Shown in pieces: positions 51,000 through 59,315 of a stretch of 64,000 bases of DNA (the stretch's first letter is position 1; every line of letters starts with the position of its first letter). The translations under genes and the position numbers were made by a program. This DNA is from Roseburia_C amylophila (GTDB taxonomy: Bacteria; Bacillota; Clostridia; Lachnospirales; Lachnospiraceae): positions 1 through 64,000 of the forward strand of contig NZ_JAOQKI010000005.1 in the NCBI RefSeq assembly GCF_025567465.1, given 5' to 3'. The notes beneath the pieces were generated by a model, which saw only the letters and a list, made by a program, of their open reading frames with translations, made no database searches and was not told the DNA's origin.

Positions 51000-52556
51000 A
51001 TGTTAGAGAAGGTAGATTTAAACCGGAAGATGGGGAAAAAGGAATATAAGGAGTGGATGGACGATTTGCAGCCAAAGTTATCCTATCTGCAGAGAGCCTG
51101 TAAGGAACAGAAGATTCCAGTCATGATTGTATTTGAGGGATTTGGTGCAGCAGGAAAAGGAACATTGATTAATAAAATCATTGAGCCTTTAGACCCGAGG
51201 GGATTTTCCGTTTATGCTACTGCAGTGGAGACCAAGGAAGAGAAAATGCATCCGTTCCTGTGGCGTTTCTGGACGAAGATTCCATCCCAGGGAAGAATTG
51301 CAATTTTTGACAGAAGCTGGTACCGGAGAGTGTTGGTGGACCGCTTTGACGGTGTGACCACAAAGGAGCAGCTTGATTATGCATTTGGAGAAATCTGTTC
51401 CTTTGAAAAACAATTAACGGATGATGGTATGGTAATTATCAAATTGTTTGCAGATGTGTCAAAGAAGGAGCAGAAGAAGCGTTTTGATAAGCTTCTGGAA
51501 GATAAGAAGACTGCATGGCGGGTAACAAAGGACGATTTGGCGAGAAATAAGCATTATGAAGAATATCTTGCCATGAATGAAGAAATGCTGGAAAAGACGG
51601 ATTCTGAATATGCACCGTGGCATATTTTAGAATGTACCGACCGGGAATATGCAGCAGCAAAGATGACGGAAATCGTAGTTTCTGTGTTGGAGCAGGCAAT
51701 CGCAGATAAGAAAGCCGAACAGGAGAAGAGGGAGCAGGAGAAAACAAAGGCGCAGGAAATAAAACAGGAAAAGGATACTTTGCAGGAAGCAGGAGCCGCA
51801 TCACAAAAGGAGCAGGTACTTAAGAGCTCCGTACTGGCTGGAGTTGACCTTTCAAAGAAGATGGAAAAAGAGGAGTACAAAAAAGAACTTGCACGTCTTC
51901 AGGCAAGACTTTCCGAGCTTCATAATGAACTTTATAAATACCGGATTCCGGTGGTGCTGGCATTTGAAGGCTGGGATGCCGGTGGAAAAGGCGGAGCCAT
52001 CAAACGGCTGACCCAGGCATTGGATCCAAGGGGGTATCAGGTAAATCCGGTGGCAGCACCCAATGATGCAGAAAAAACACATCATTATCTGTGGCGTTTC
52101 TGGAAACAGTTTCCAAAGGATGGTCATGTGGCAATATTTGACCGTTCCTGGTATGGCCGCGTTATGGTTGAGAGAATCGAAGGCTTCTGTCAGGAAGAGG
52201 AATGGAAGCGTGCTTACCATGAGATGAACGAAATGGAAGAGCAGCTGGCGCATCATGGAACCATTGTTTTAAAATTCTGGATGCACATTGATAAGGATGA
52301 GCAGGAGCGTCGTTTTAAGGAGCGTATGGAAAACCCGGCAAAGCAGTGGAAGATTACCGATGAGGACTGGCGCAACCGTGAGAAATGGGATGCTTACGAA
52401 AAGGCAGTGGATGAAATGCTGATTCGTACCTCTACCACTTATGCACCATGGATTTTAGTAGAGGCAGACTGCAAGTATTATGCCAGAATTAAAGTGCTTC
52501 GTACGGTGGTAGAAGCAATTGAGAAGCGTCTGAAAGAAGAAAAAGAACGGAAATAA
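51000..52556 (+). CDS. Two-domain polyphosphate:AMP phosphotransferase (PPK2 family)
   Basis: The 518-aa protein holds two PPK2 domains (about 1-235 and 280-510) joined by a Lys/Glu/Gln-rich linker. Walker A forms are GFGAAGKGT (about 45) and GWDAGGKGG (about 322); both have IFDRSWY (about 101 and 378) and basic lid helices. Fused two-domain PPK2 (class II, PAP) transfers phosphate from polyphosphate to AMP. The second domain looks better conserved and is probably the active one. GGAGG lies before the ATG. It is monocistronic. Confidence 0.9.
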   Translation: MLEKVDLNRKMGKKEYKEWMDDLQPKLSYLQRACKEQKIPVMIVFEGFGAAGKGTLINKIIEPLDPRGFSVYATAVETKEEKMHPFLWRFWTKIPSQGRIAIFDRSWYRRVLVDRFDGVTTKEQLDYAFGEICSFEKQLTDDGMVIIKLFADVSKKEQKKRFDKLLEDKKTAWRVTKDDLARNKHYEEYLAMNEEMLEKTDSEYAPWHILECTDREYAAAKMTEIVVSVLEQAIADKKAEQEKREQEKTKAQEIKQEKDTLQEAGAASQKEQVLKSSVLAGVDLSKKMEKEEYKKELARLQARLSELHNELYKYRIPVVLAFEGWDAGGKGGAIKRLTQALDPRGYQVNPVAAPNDAEKTHHYLWRFWKQFPKDGHVAIFDRSWYGRVMVERIEGFCQEEEWKRAYHEMNEMEEQLAHHGTIVLKFWMHIDKDEQERRFKERMENPAKQWKITDEDWRNREKWDAYEKAVDEMLIRTSTTYAPWILVEADCKYYARIKVLRTVVEAIEKRLKEEKERK

Positions 52557-52641
52557 TTACCACTTGGTTCGTATTTCTTACCACTTATTCCAAAGGCATT
52601 TACAGAAAAATGTGTTTGTGTATAATGAGTGACATACACCA

Positions 52642-52785
52642 TGGCCGATACTTGGCGCAGCACTGCTTTTGTCCATAGGCTTTGATAGCATGAAAGTGTA
52701 TTTTGATAATGCGATGATGCAGCAGCCACAGGCAACGATTTATCTGGATGCATCCTTTTCCGGCGTAACAATTATATATGAATAA
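52642..52785 (+). pseudogene. C-terminal fragment of a LiaF-like envelope protein
   Basis: This frame reads WPILGAALLLSIGFDSMKVY and goes on to QATIYLDASFSGVTIIYE before TAA at 52783-52785. The pattern matches the end of LiaF/VraT-like proteins that answer cell-wall stress. There is no usable upstream start; a stop lies three codons before the Trp. A good promoter-like pair (TTTACA, 16 bp, TATAAT near 52621-52626) stands upstream. It is probably a remnant of a deleted gene. Confidence 0.55.
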
Positions 52786-52798
52786 GAAATAGCATAGA

Positions 52799-52836
52799 GA
52801 AAGCTGTCAGCAAAATTTTGCTGGCAGCTTTCTCTA
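52799..52836. terminator. Hairpin terminator at the 3' end of the leftward MATE gene
   Basis: AGAAAGCTGTCAGCAAAA pairs with TTTTGCTGGCAGCTTTCT with a single wobble and almost no loop. It lies 8 bp past the stop of the leftward MATE gene. Confidence 0.75.
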
Positions 52837-52843
52837 ATGTATT

Positions 52844-54187
52844 TTATGCCTGTGTGCCCGGAAGCCGGAGGCTTGATTTCATCAGCAGGGCTGCAATTGC
52901 GGCAGTGAGAATTTCCGTAATCCAGAAAGCATGGAATACGCACTGTGGACCAAAGGCTTTACAGAGAACAAATGCAAGCGGAATGATAAAAAGGATATAA
53001 CGGAGCAGTGAAATAATTAAGGACTGTCCGCCCTTTGAAAGCCCTTCCAAAGCACCGGAGGCAGTAATGGATACGGTGGAAATCAGGAAACCACAGCAGA
53101 TAATCCGAAGGGCATTGCTTCCCACGGAAATTGTGGTGGCATTGTCTGTAAACATTCCGATAAGGTAAGGTGATGCAGTAAAGCAGATAATCATACCAAG
53201 AAGCATAATGACACCGTTCATACAGAGGGTAAGATGATAGATTTTCTTCACACGCTTGATTTCACCGGCACCGTAATTGAAGCCCACCAGCGGACGCATC
53301 CCCTGGATAATTCCATTGGCAGGAAGGTAGAGGAAGGTCTGCAGTTTGTAATAGATTCCGACGACTACCACATAACACTGGTCATATGCGGCAAGGAGTC
53401 CGTTTAAAAATGAGATCAGTAAGGACGGCAGAGCCAGATTTAAGATGGCAGGAATGCCGATACCATATAATTTCAAATCAAGATGTTTGTCCCGGATAAG
53501 ATATTTTCGACTAATCCGTACACTGATTGGGCGCAGAAAATAGGCAAAGAGATAAAAAATAAGAGTCAGCAGCTGTCCGATACCGGTGGCAAGGGCAGCT
53601 CCGCGCATTCCCATTTTCGGGAAGAAGCCAATTCCGAAAATCAAAAGCGGGTCTAAAATGATATTGGCAATACAGCCTAGCATCAGTCCAATCATGGAGA
53701 CATTCATTCTGCCGACAGACTGAAAGACCTTTTCAAAGGTTAAATTCATCATAATAATGATACTGAATACAAATACAATATTTGCATATTCTACACCTGA
53801 CTTAAGAACATTGCTGTCGGTGGTAAAGCGGCTTAAAAACGTAGGAATCAGGGCAATGCTTCCAATCGTTAAAATGACACCATGCAAAATAGAAAAGAAG
53901 AATCCATGGGTGGCAGCAATATTGGCTTTTTCCCCTTCTTTTGCACCAAGGTGAAAAGAAATTAAAGCATTAATTCCGACACCAAATCCAATTGCCACAG
54001 CATTGATAAAATTCTGCACCGGATAGACCAGGGAAAGGGCAGTCATGGCATCTTCACTGATTTTAGCCACAAACAGACTGTCTATAATATTATAAAGAGA
54101 ATTTACCAGCATGGAGATAACCATAGGAAGTGCCATGGTAGTCAGCAGTGGTAAAATCGGTTTTTCTTTCATAAAATCTTCATTCAT
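52844..54187 (-). CDS. MATE-family efflux transporter (MepA-like)
   Basis: The 447-aa, 12-helix protein starts after AAAGGAG at 54187. MKEKPILPLLTTMALPMVISMLVNSLYNIIDSLFVA and GMRGAALATGIGQLLTL are MepA-type MATE features. The branch exports cationic drugs. It is the third MATE pump in the window and is transcribed leftward. Its start lies 55 bp from a 128-bp repeat shared with 57769-57896. Confidence 0.91.
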   Translation of the reverse strand: MNEDFMKEKPILPLLTTMALPMVISMLVNSLYNIIDSLFVAKISEDAMTALSLVYPVQNFINAVAIGFGVGINALISFHLGAKEGEKANIAATHGFFFSILHGVILTIGSIALIPTFLSRFTTDSNVLKSGVEYANIVFVFSIIIMMNLTFEKVFQSVGRMNVSMIGLMLGCIANIILDPLLIFGIGFFPKMGMRGAALATGIGQLLTLIFYLFAYFLRPISVRISRKYLIRDKHLDLKLYGIGIPAILNLALPSLLISFLNGLLAAYDQCYVVVVGIYYKLQTFLYLPANGIIQGMRPLVGFNYGAGEIKRVKKIYHLTLCMNGVIMLLGMIICFTASPYLIGMFTDNATTISVGSNALRIICCGFLISTVSITASGALEGLSKGGQSLIISLLRYILFIIPLAFVLCKAFGPQCVFHAFWITEILTAAIAALLMKSSLRLPGTQA

Positions 54188-54241
54188 AATAATTGCTCCT
54201 TTTTTTCTTTTTTCTCACTAATCCAAAGTGTGAGAAAGAAC

Positions 54242-54369
54242 AAAGAATGTGCCTTGGCACATTCTCGCACCTGCGGCGGTCGCTTGCGACATCTACCTTA
54301 TACGCCGCAGTGTGCATCCTCGCGGAGCGTTTTTTACTTTACAGGAAAGCAATTTCCTGTAAAGTAAAA
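54242..54369. repeat. Multi-hairpin repeat, copy A
   Basis: This 128-bp segment is about 98% identical (two differences) to the reverse complement of 57769-57896. It contains AGAATGTGCC/GGCACATTCT and CTGCGGCG/CGCCGCAG with GTCGC/GCGAC inside. A third stem is TTTACTTTACAGGAAA with a GCAA loop and its exact complement. The last hairpin could end transcription on both strands. Beyond it lies a copy-specific hairpin, CGCCACACAATTATC and complement (54372-54406). Confidence 0.92.
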
Positions 54370-54544
54370 AACGCCACACAATTATCACAAGGATAATTGT
54401 GTGGCGAAAAGTAGTCAGACTAGAAAAATCCACACCAGTTTTAGCGTTATGAAAATAGCATAAATCATAGGAAAAGTCAAGATAATATCATAGAGCGGAA
54501 GAAGATGGCTTAAATATGAATTGGAACATTCAATAGAAAAATGA

Positions 54545-54594
54545 TTGACAAATACCCTATGGGGGTATAATATGAGCATACCGGTAGGGGGTAT
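54545..54594 (+). promoter_or_regulatory. Promoter with two CsoR-type operators
   Basis: TTGACA (54545-54550) is followed by TATAAT at 54566 (15 bp) or TAATAT at 54568 (17 bp). ATACCCTATGGGGGTAT (54552-54568) lies in the spacer and ATACCGGTAGGGGGTAT (54578-54594) over the start. Both fit the CsoR consensus of TACCC/GGGTA arms around a G-rich centre. Copper binding to CsoR would free the promoter. Confidence 0.88.
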
Positions 54595-54646
54595 ATGACT
54601 ATCGGGAAATGTGTATTGGAATGTGAAGATAGAAGGGAGCCTGACT

Positions 54647-54961
54647 ATGGCAGAAGAAAAAGAGATGTGTTCATCCTGCTGCGAACGGAAGAAGCACAGA
54701 CAGGAAGCAGAATATCAGGATTTATTAAAACGCTTGAACCGGATTGAAGGACAGGTGCGGGGTGTAAAGAAAATGTTGGAAGAAGACCGTTACTGTGTGG
54801 ATATTTTAACGCAGGTGTCTGCAATTAATTCTGCACTGAACTCCTTTAATAAAGTGTTGTTAGCGGAGCATATCAAATCCTGTGTGGTGGATGACATCCG
54901 TGCCGGAAAGGAAGAAGCGGTGGATGAGCTTTGTGCGACCCTTCAGAAACTGATGAAATAG
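54647..54961 (+). CDS. csoR: Copper-sensing repressor CsoR
   Basis: The ATG at 54647 follows AAGGGAG by seven bases. The 104-aa helical protein has the CsoR/RcnR pattern: LLKRLNRIEGQVRGVKKMLEEDRYCVDILTQ, with Cys in RYC, and the His and Cys of AEHIKSC for the Cu(I) site. It has additional N-terminal Cys (CSSCC). It represses the copper operon through the two operators upstream. Confidence 0.93.
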   Translation: MAEEKEMCSSCCERKKHRQEAEYQDLLKRLNRIEGQVRGVKKMLEEDRYCVDILTQVSAINSALNSFNKVLLAEHIKSCVVDDIRAGKEEAVDELCATLQKLMK

Positions 54962-54975
54962 AGGAGGACAAAAGT

Positions 54976-57609
54976 GTGAAACAGGAACGTTATGAAGTCA
55001 CAGGTATGACGTGTTCTGCATGCTCTTCCCGTGTGGAAAAGTGTGTGTCAAAGATTGACGGAGTGGAAAATGTATCCGTAAATCTGCTGACCAACAGTAT
55101 GCAGGTGTCCTATGACGAGAATAAGGTCAATGAAGATATCATTGTATCAGAAGTAGAGAAGGCAGGTTATGGTGCTGCACTGGCAAATGCCGGAAATGAG
55201 AAACGTACCGGCAAAGGGAAAAGGATAAATAAGGCAGAGCAGGAAATTCATGAGATGAAAATCCGTCTGATCTGGTCTGTTATTTTTCTGATTCCGATGA
55301 TGTATATTTCCATGCACCATATGTTTTATGAATGGTTTGGAATTCCGGTACCGGGATTTATCAAGGCTGCATTTCACGGAGATGAGAATGCACTGGCATT
55401 TTCCTTTTCCCAGTTTTTATTGCTGCTTCCGATTATGTATCTGAACCGGAAATATTTTATTGTAGGATTTAAGAATCTTTTTGTACACAGAAGCCCGAAT
55501 ATGGATTCGCTGATTGCACTTGGGGCATCGGCTTCCGTTATCTATGGTGTATTTGCCATTTTCCGGATTGGTTATGGCCTGGGACATCAAGATATGGCAC
55601 TGGTAAGCCGGTACAGCATGGATATTTATTTTGAGTCTGCAGGAATGATTCTGACTTTGATTACTGTTGGAAAATATTTAGAGAGCCGTTCCAAAGGAAA
55701 GACCAGTGAAGCTATTGAGAAGCTGATGGACTTGGCTCCGAAGCAGGCAAAGGTCTTAAGAGATGGCAAAGAAGTTACGGTTCCGGCAGAGGAACTGGTA
55801 AAAGGTGATTTGGTGCTGGTTCGTCCCGGTGAAACCGTTCCGGTGGACGGAGTGATTGAAGAGGGACAGTCAAGCCTCGATGAATCTGCCATTACAGGGG
55901 AGAGCATTCCGGTATATAAGGAAGTGGGAGATACTGCAATTTCCGCAACGATTAACCAGAATGGTTTCTTGAAAATCCGTGCATCCAAAGTCGGAGAAGA
56001 TACCACCATCAGCCAGATTATTCATCTGGTGGAAGAAGCTGGCTCCAGTAAAGCACCGATTGCCAAGATGGCAGATAAGATTGCAGGAGTCTTTGTGCCG
56101 GTGGTTATTACAATTGCCGTGATTGCTGCAATCATCTGGCTCATCAGTGGGGCAGCCTTTGAATTTGCACTTTCTATTGGAATCGCGGTGCTGGTTGTTT
56201 CCTGTCCGTGTGCCCTTGGACTTGCGACACCGGTAGCTATTATGGTAGGAACCGGAAAAGGTGCAGAAAACGGAATCCTGATTAAGTCCGGCGAAGCACT
56301 GGAAACGGCGCACAGTATCGATACCGTAGTTATGGATAAGACCGGAACCATAACAGAAGGTAAGCCAAGAGTTACAGATGTGAGTGTTGGAACCACAGAA
56401 TTAAACGAAAAAGAATTTGTGGCAATTGCAGCAGGCGTTGAGCAGGGAAGCGGGCATCCGCTGGCACAGGCAATTCTGCAGTATGCGAAAGAGCAGGAGA
56501 TTATGCCCCTTGCCATGAAAAATTTTAAGACAATTCTGGGCAGAGGAATTGAGGCTGAAGACGAAAATGCATCTTATTATGCGGGAAACGAAGCCTTTAT
56601 GAAAGAAAAGGGAGTGTCATTGGATGACCTTGGAGATACTCTGGACAAGCTGGCAGAAGAAGGAAAGACTCCATTAATCTTTGCGAAAAATAACAGCCTT
56701 CTGGGTATCATTGCAGCAGCAGATGTGGAAAAGAAAACCAGCCGCTATGCCATTGAAGCATTCCGTAAGATGCACATTGAGGTAGTAATGCTGACCGGAG
56801 ACCATAAACGTACCGCCGAAGCCATTCGTAAGAAGCTTGGAATTCCAAAAGTAATTGCAGAAGTATTGCCGGAGGATAAGGAACGGCATATTGCCAAACT
56901 GCAGCAGCAGGGACATAAGGTTGCCATGATTGGAGACGGAATCAATGATGCACCGGCACTGGCAAGAGCCGATGTAGGAATTGCCATTGGAGCAGGAACA
57001 GATGTGGCAATCGAAAGTGCAGATGCGGTACTGATGCGGAATGATCTGATGGATGCCGTAACAGCCATCCGGTTAAGTAAAGCGGTTATCCGCAATATCA
57101 AGGAGAACCTGTTCTGGGCATTCTTCTATAACAGCATTGGAATTCCACTGGCAGCAGGCGCTTTATACCCGGCATTTCATATTAAATTAAATCCGATGTT
57201 CGGTGCAGCAGCAATGAGCTTAAGCAGCGTCTGTGTAGTATGCAATGCTCTCCGGTTAAAGCTTTTTAAACCGCAGCGATTAGAGCAGACAGCAGGAAAT
57301 GTGGCAGAACAGATAGTGGAAAAAGCAGCAGGAAGTCAGATAGAACAGTCAGCAGAAAAAGTGACAGATAATAATGAAAATGATAAGGAGGATAATAAAA
57401 TGAAAGAAACACTTAAAATTGAAGGAATGATGTGTGAACACTGTAAGAAACATGTGGAAGAAGCATTAAATGCCATGGAAGGAGTAAAGGCAGCTGTCAA
57501 CCTTGAGACAAAGAGTGCTGAAGTAACCATGGACAAAGAGATTCCGGATGCAGCATTTGCAGAAGTGATTGAAAAAGCAGGATATCAGCTTACCGGTGTT
57601 GAAAAATAA
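54976..57609 (+). CDS. copA: Copper-exporting P1B ATPase with fused C-terminal CopZ-like domain
   Basis: The start is the GTG at 54976, seven bases after GAGGAGG. The 877-aa pump has an N-terminal HMA domain (GMTCSACSS, about 10-18), the copper-type transmembrane CPCALGLATP (about 411), DKTGTITEG (about 454), and GDGINDAPALARADVG. A flexible Gln/Glu/Lys-rich linker (about 775-808) follows, and then a second HMA domain with GMMCEHCKKHVEE. It exports Cu(I). A strong internal ribosome site and ATG at 57400 could also yield this last domain alone. Confidence 0.93.
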   Translation: MKQERYEVTGMTCSACSSRVEKCVSKIDGVENVSVNLLTNSMQVSYDENKVNEDIIVSEVEKAGYGAALANAGNEKRTGKGKRINKAEQEIHEMKIRLIWSVIFLIPMMYISMHHMFYEWFGIPVPGFIKAAFHGDENALAFSFSQFLLLLPIMYLNRKYFIVGFKNLFVHRSPNMDSLIALGASASVIYGVFAIFRIGYGLGHQDMALVSRYSMDIYFESAGMILTLITVGKYLESRSKGKTSEAIEKLMDLAPKQAKVLRDGKEVTVPAEELVKGDLVLVRPGETVPVDGVIEEGQSSLDESAITGESIPVYKEVGDTAISATINQNGFLKIRASKVGEDTTISQIIHLVEEAGSSKAPIAKMADKIAGVFVPVVITIAVIAAIIWLISGAAFEFALSIGIAVLVVSCPCALGLATPVAIMVGTGKGAENGILIKSGEALETAHSIDTVVMDKTGTITEGKPRVTDVSVGTTELNEKEFVAIAAGVEQGSGHPLAQAILQYAKEQEIMPLAMKNFKTILGRGIEAEDENASYYAGNEAFMKEKGVSLDDLGDTLDKLAEEGKTPLIFAKNNSLLGIIAAADVEKKTSRYAIEAFRKMHIEVVMLTGDHKRTAEAIRKKLGIPKVIAEVLPEDKERHIAKLQQQGHKVAMIGDGINDAPALARADVGIAIGAGTDVAIESADAVLMRNDLMDAVTAIRLSKAVIRNIKENLFWAFFYNSIGIPLAAGALYPAFHIKLNPMFGAAAMSLSSVCVVCNALRLKLFKPQRLEQTAGNVAEQIVEKAAGSQIEQSAEKVTDNNENDKEDNKMKETLKIEGMMCEHCKKHVEEALNAMEGVKAAVNLETKSAEVTMDKEIPDAAFAEVIEKAGYQLTGVEK
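57400..57609 (+). CDS. copZ: Possible separate CopZ copper chaperone by internal start
   Basis: AAGGAGG (57385-57391) stands eight bases before an in-frame ATG at 57400 inside copA. Starting there gives a 69-aa HMA protein (MKETLKIEGMMCEHCKKHVE...), the exact size and shape of CopZ, which carries Cu(I) to CopA and CsoR. In most Firmicutes copZ is its own gene. Here it is fused, yet seems to keep its own translation signal. Production of the short form is inferred. Confidence 0.6.
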   Translation: MKETLKIEGMMCEHCKKHVEEALNAMEGVKAAVNLETKSAEVTMDKEIPDAAFAEVIEKAGYQLTGVEK

Positions 57610-57737
57610 CAAAATAACGTTATAAAAATCAAAAAAAATTAGGAAAAATGCAAGAAAAAAATTCCCTTATGCTATAAAATTATGTTATAATAAGTGTAAT
57701 TGAAACAACATGGGCGAAGGCAGAGGGAAGAAGTTAG

Positions 57738-57770
57738 GAGGACGGTTCCCGCAAAAGGAACCGTCCTCTT
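57738..57770 (+). terminator. Strong hairpin after the copper operon
   Basis: GAGGACGGTTCC (57738-57749) pairs perfectly with GGAACCGTCCTC (57757-57768), followed by TTTTA. It abuts repeat copy B directly. Confidence 0.8.
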
Positions 57771-57896
57771 TTACTTTACAGGAAATTGCTTTCCTGTAAA
57801 GTAAAAAACGCTCCGCGAGGATGCGCACTGCGGCGTATAAGGTAGATGTCGCAAGCGACCGCCGCAGGCGCGAGAATGTGCCAAGGCACATTCTTT
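57769..57896. repeat. Multi-hairpin repeat, copy B (inverted to copy A)
   Basis: Reverse complement of 54242-54369 with two differences in 128 bp. With copy A it brackets csoR and copA in opposite orientation. It occupies the leader of the amylase gene, whose ribosome site lies 45 bp beyond. A frame open through the repeat upstream of the amylase is a by-product. Confidence 0.92.
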
Positions 57897-57955
57897 ATTC
57901 CACGAGTAGCGGAAAAACCACAGCACATGATGGACAGACAGGAGGAACAGTTTTT

Positions 57956-59263
57956 ATGTGGTCATATGACAGTGTATTTTATCAGATTTCAACATTGGGA
58001 TTTTGCGGGGCACCAACAGAAAATGATGGTGTTCTGGCTCATCGGATAAAGAAAGTGGAAGACTGGATTCCGCATATGGTAAAGCTTGGAGTGGATGCAA
58101 TATATTTCTGTCCGGTTTTTGAATCAGACCGTCACGGTTATGATACCAGGGATTATACAAAGTTAGATGTAAGACTTGGAACCAATGAGGACTTTAAAGA
58201 AGTATGTGGAAAATTACATGACAACAATATCAAAGTAGTGTTGGACGGAGTGTTTAACCATGTGGGAAGAGGCTTCTTTGCATTTCAGGATTTACTGAAA
58301 AACAGAGAGAATTCTCCATATAAGGACTGGTTCACAAATGTGAATTTTGGCTGGAATAATAATTATAACGACGGACTTTCCTATGAAGGCTGGGAAGGAC
58401 ATAATGAGCTGGTAAAACTGAATTTGCGGAATGAAGAAGTAATCCGGCATATCTTTTCAGCAGTAGAAGGATGGATAAAAGAATTTGATATTGACGGACT
58501 GCGTCTGGATGTTGCATACAGTCTGGATATGGATTTTGTAAGAAGATTACGTCAGTTCGTAGATTCGAAAAAGGATGATTTTTATCTCCTGGGCGAGATG
58601 ATTCATGGTGATTATAATCGTCTTTTGGATGAACAGAATATGTTGCACAGTGTAACAAATTATCAGGCATATAAGGGAATGTGGTCCAGCTTTAATGACC
58701 GCAACCTCTTTGAAATCAATTATACCCTGGAGCAGCATTTCTGCGGAATGTATCAGGGCAGGCATCTTTTGAATTTCCTGGATAATCATGATGTGAACCG
58801 TCTGGCAAGCACTTTAAGGGAAAAAGAACATCTTCCACTGGTATATGCAATGCTGTTTGCAATTCCTGGCATCCCATGTGTCTACTATGGAAGTGAATGG
58901 GCTGCAGAAGGAAAGAAAGAAAATGGTGGGGATGAAGCACTCCGTCCGTCTTTTGAAGCACCGGAATGGAATGAACTTACCGATTATATTTCCAGACTGG
59001 CGAAGGTTCATAAATCGGAAAAAACACTTTGCTATGGCAGCTACCGCAAGGTATTCTTAACAAACCGGCAGATTGTATTTGAGAGAAGCTTTGATGGTGA
59101 GCGGATTCTTGTAGCAATCAATCTGGAAGAGAATCCCTTCCATGCATCCTTTGATGCAGGAGCAGCAGAAGCAGTTGACCTGCTGACCGGAGAAAAAGCG
59201 GTATTTCAGGGTGGTCTCGATATGCCGGCATTTTCCGCAGCTTATTTAAAGATAACCGGATAA
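57956..59263 (+). CDS. Alpha-amylase family glycosidase (GH13)
   Basis: The ATG at 57956 (MWSYDSVFYQIS) follows GGAGGAACAGTTTTT; an open frame upstream lies in repeat sequence. The 435-aa enzyme has GH13 regions I-IV: DGVFNHVG, DGLRLDVAYS (nucleophile Asp, about 184), GEMIHGDY (acid Glu, about 213) and FLDNHDVNRL (Asp, about 276). A C-terminal beta domain ends it. There is no signal peptide, so it acts on internalised maltodextrins, as in neopullulanase-like enzymes. Confidence 0.9.
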   Translation: MWSYDSVFYQISTLGFCGAPTENDGVLAHRIKKVEDWIPHMVKLGVDAIYFCPVFESDRHGYDTRDYTKLDVRLGTNEDFKEVCGKLHDNNIKVVLDGVFNHVGRGFFAFQDLLKNRENSPYKDWFTNVNFGWNNNYNDGLSYEGWEGHNELVKLNLRNEEVIRHIFSAVEGWIKEFDIDGLRLDVAYSLDMDFVRRLRQFVDSKKDDFYLLGEMIHGDYNRLLDEQNMLHSVTNYQAYKGMWSSFNDRNLFEINYTLEQHFCGMYQGRHLLNFLDNHDVNRLASTLREKEHLPLVYAMLFAIPGIPCVYYGSEWAAEGKKENGGDEALRPSFEAPEWNELTDYISRLAKVHKSEKTLCYGSYRKVFLTNRQIVFERSFDGERILVAINLEENPFHASFDAGAAEAVDLLTGEKAVFQGGLDMPAFSAAYLKITG

Positions 59264-59315
59264 AAAGACAATGCATAAGAATAAGAGATAAGAGCTATAA
59301 GGAGGAAGAGCAGTA

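Noticed and set aside
57821..57955. N-terminal extension of the amylase by 45 codons
   Set aside because: It reads through repeat copy B; the internal ATG at 57956 has a GGAGG site and begins the normal GH13 N-terminus.
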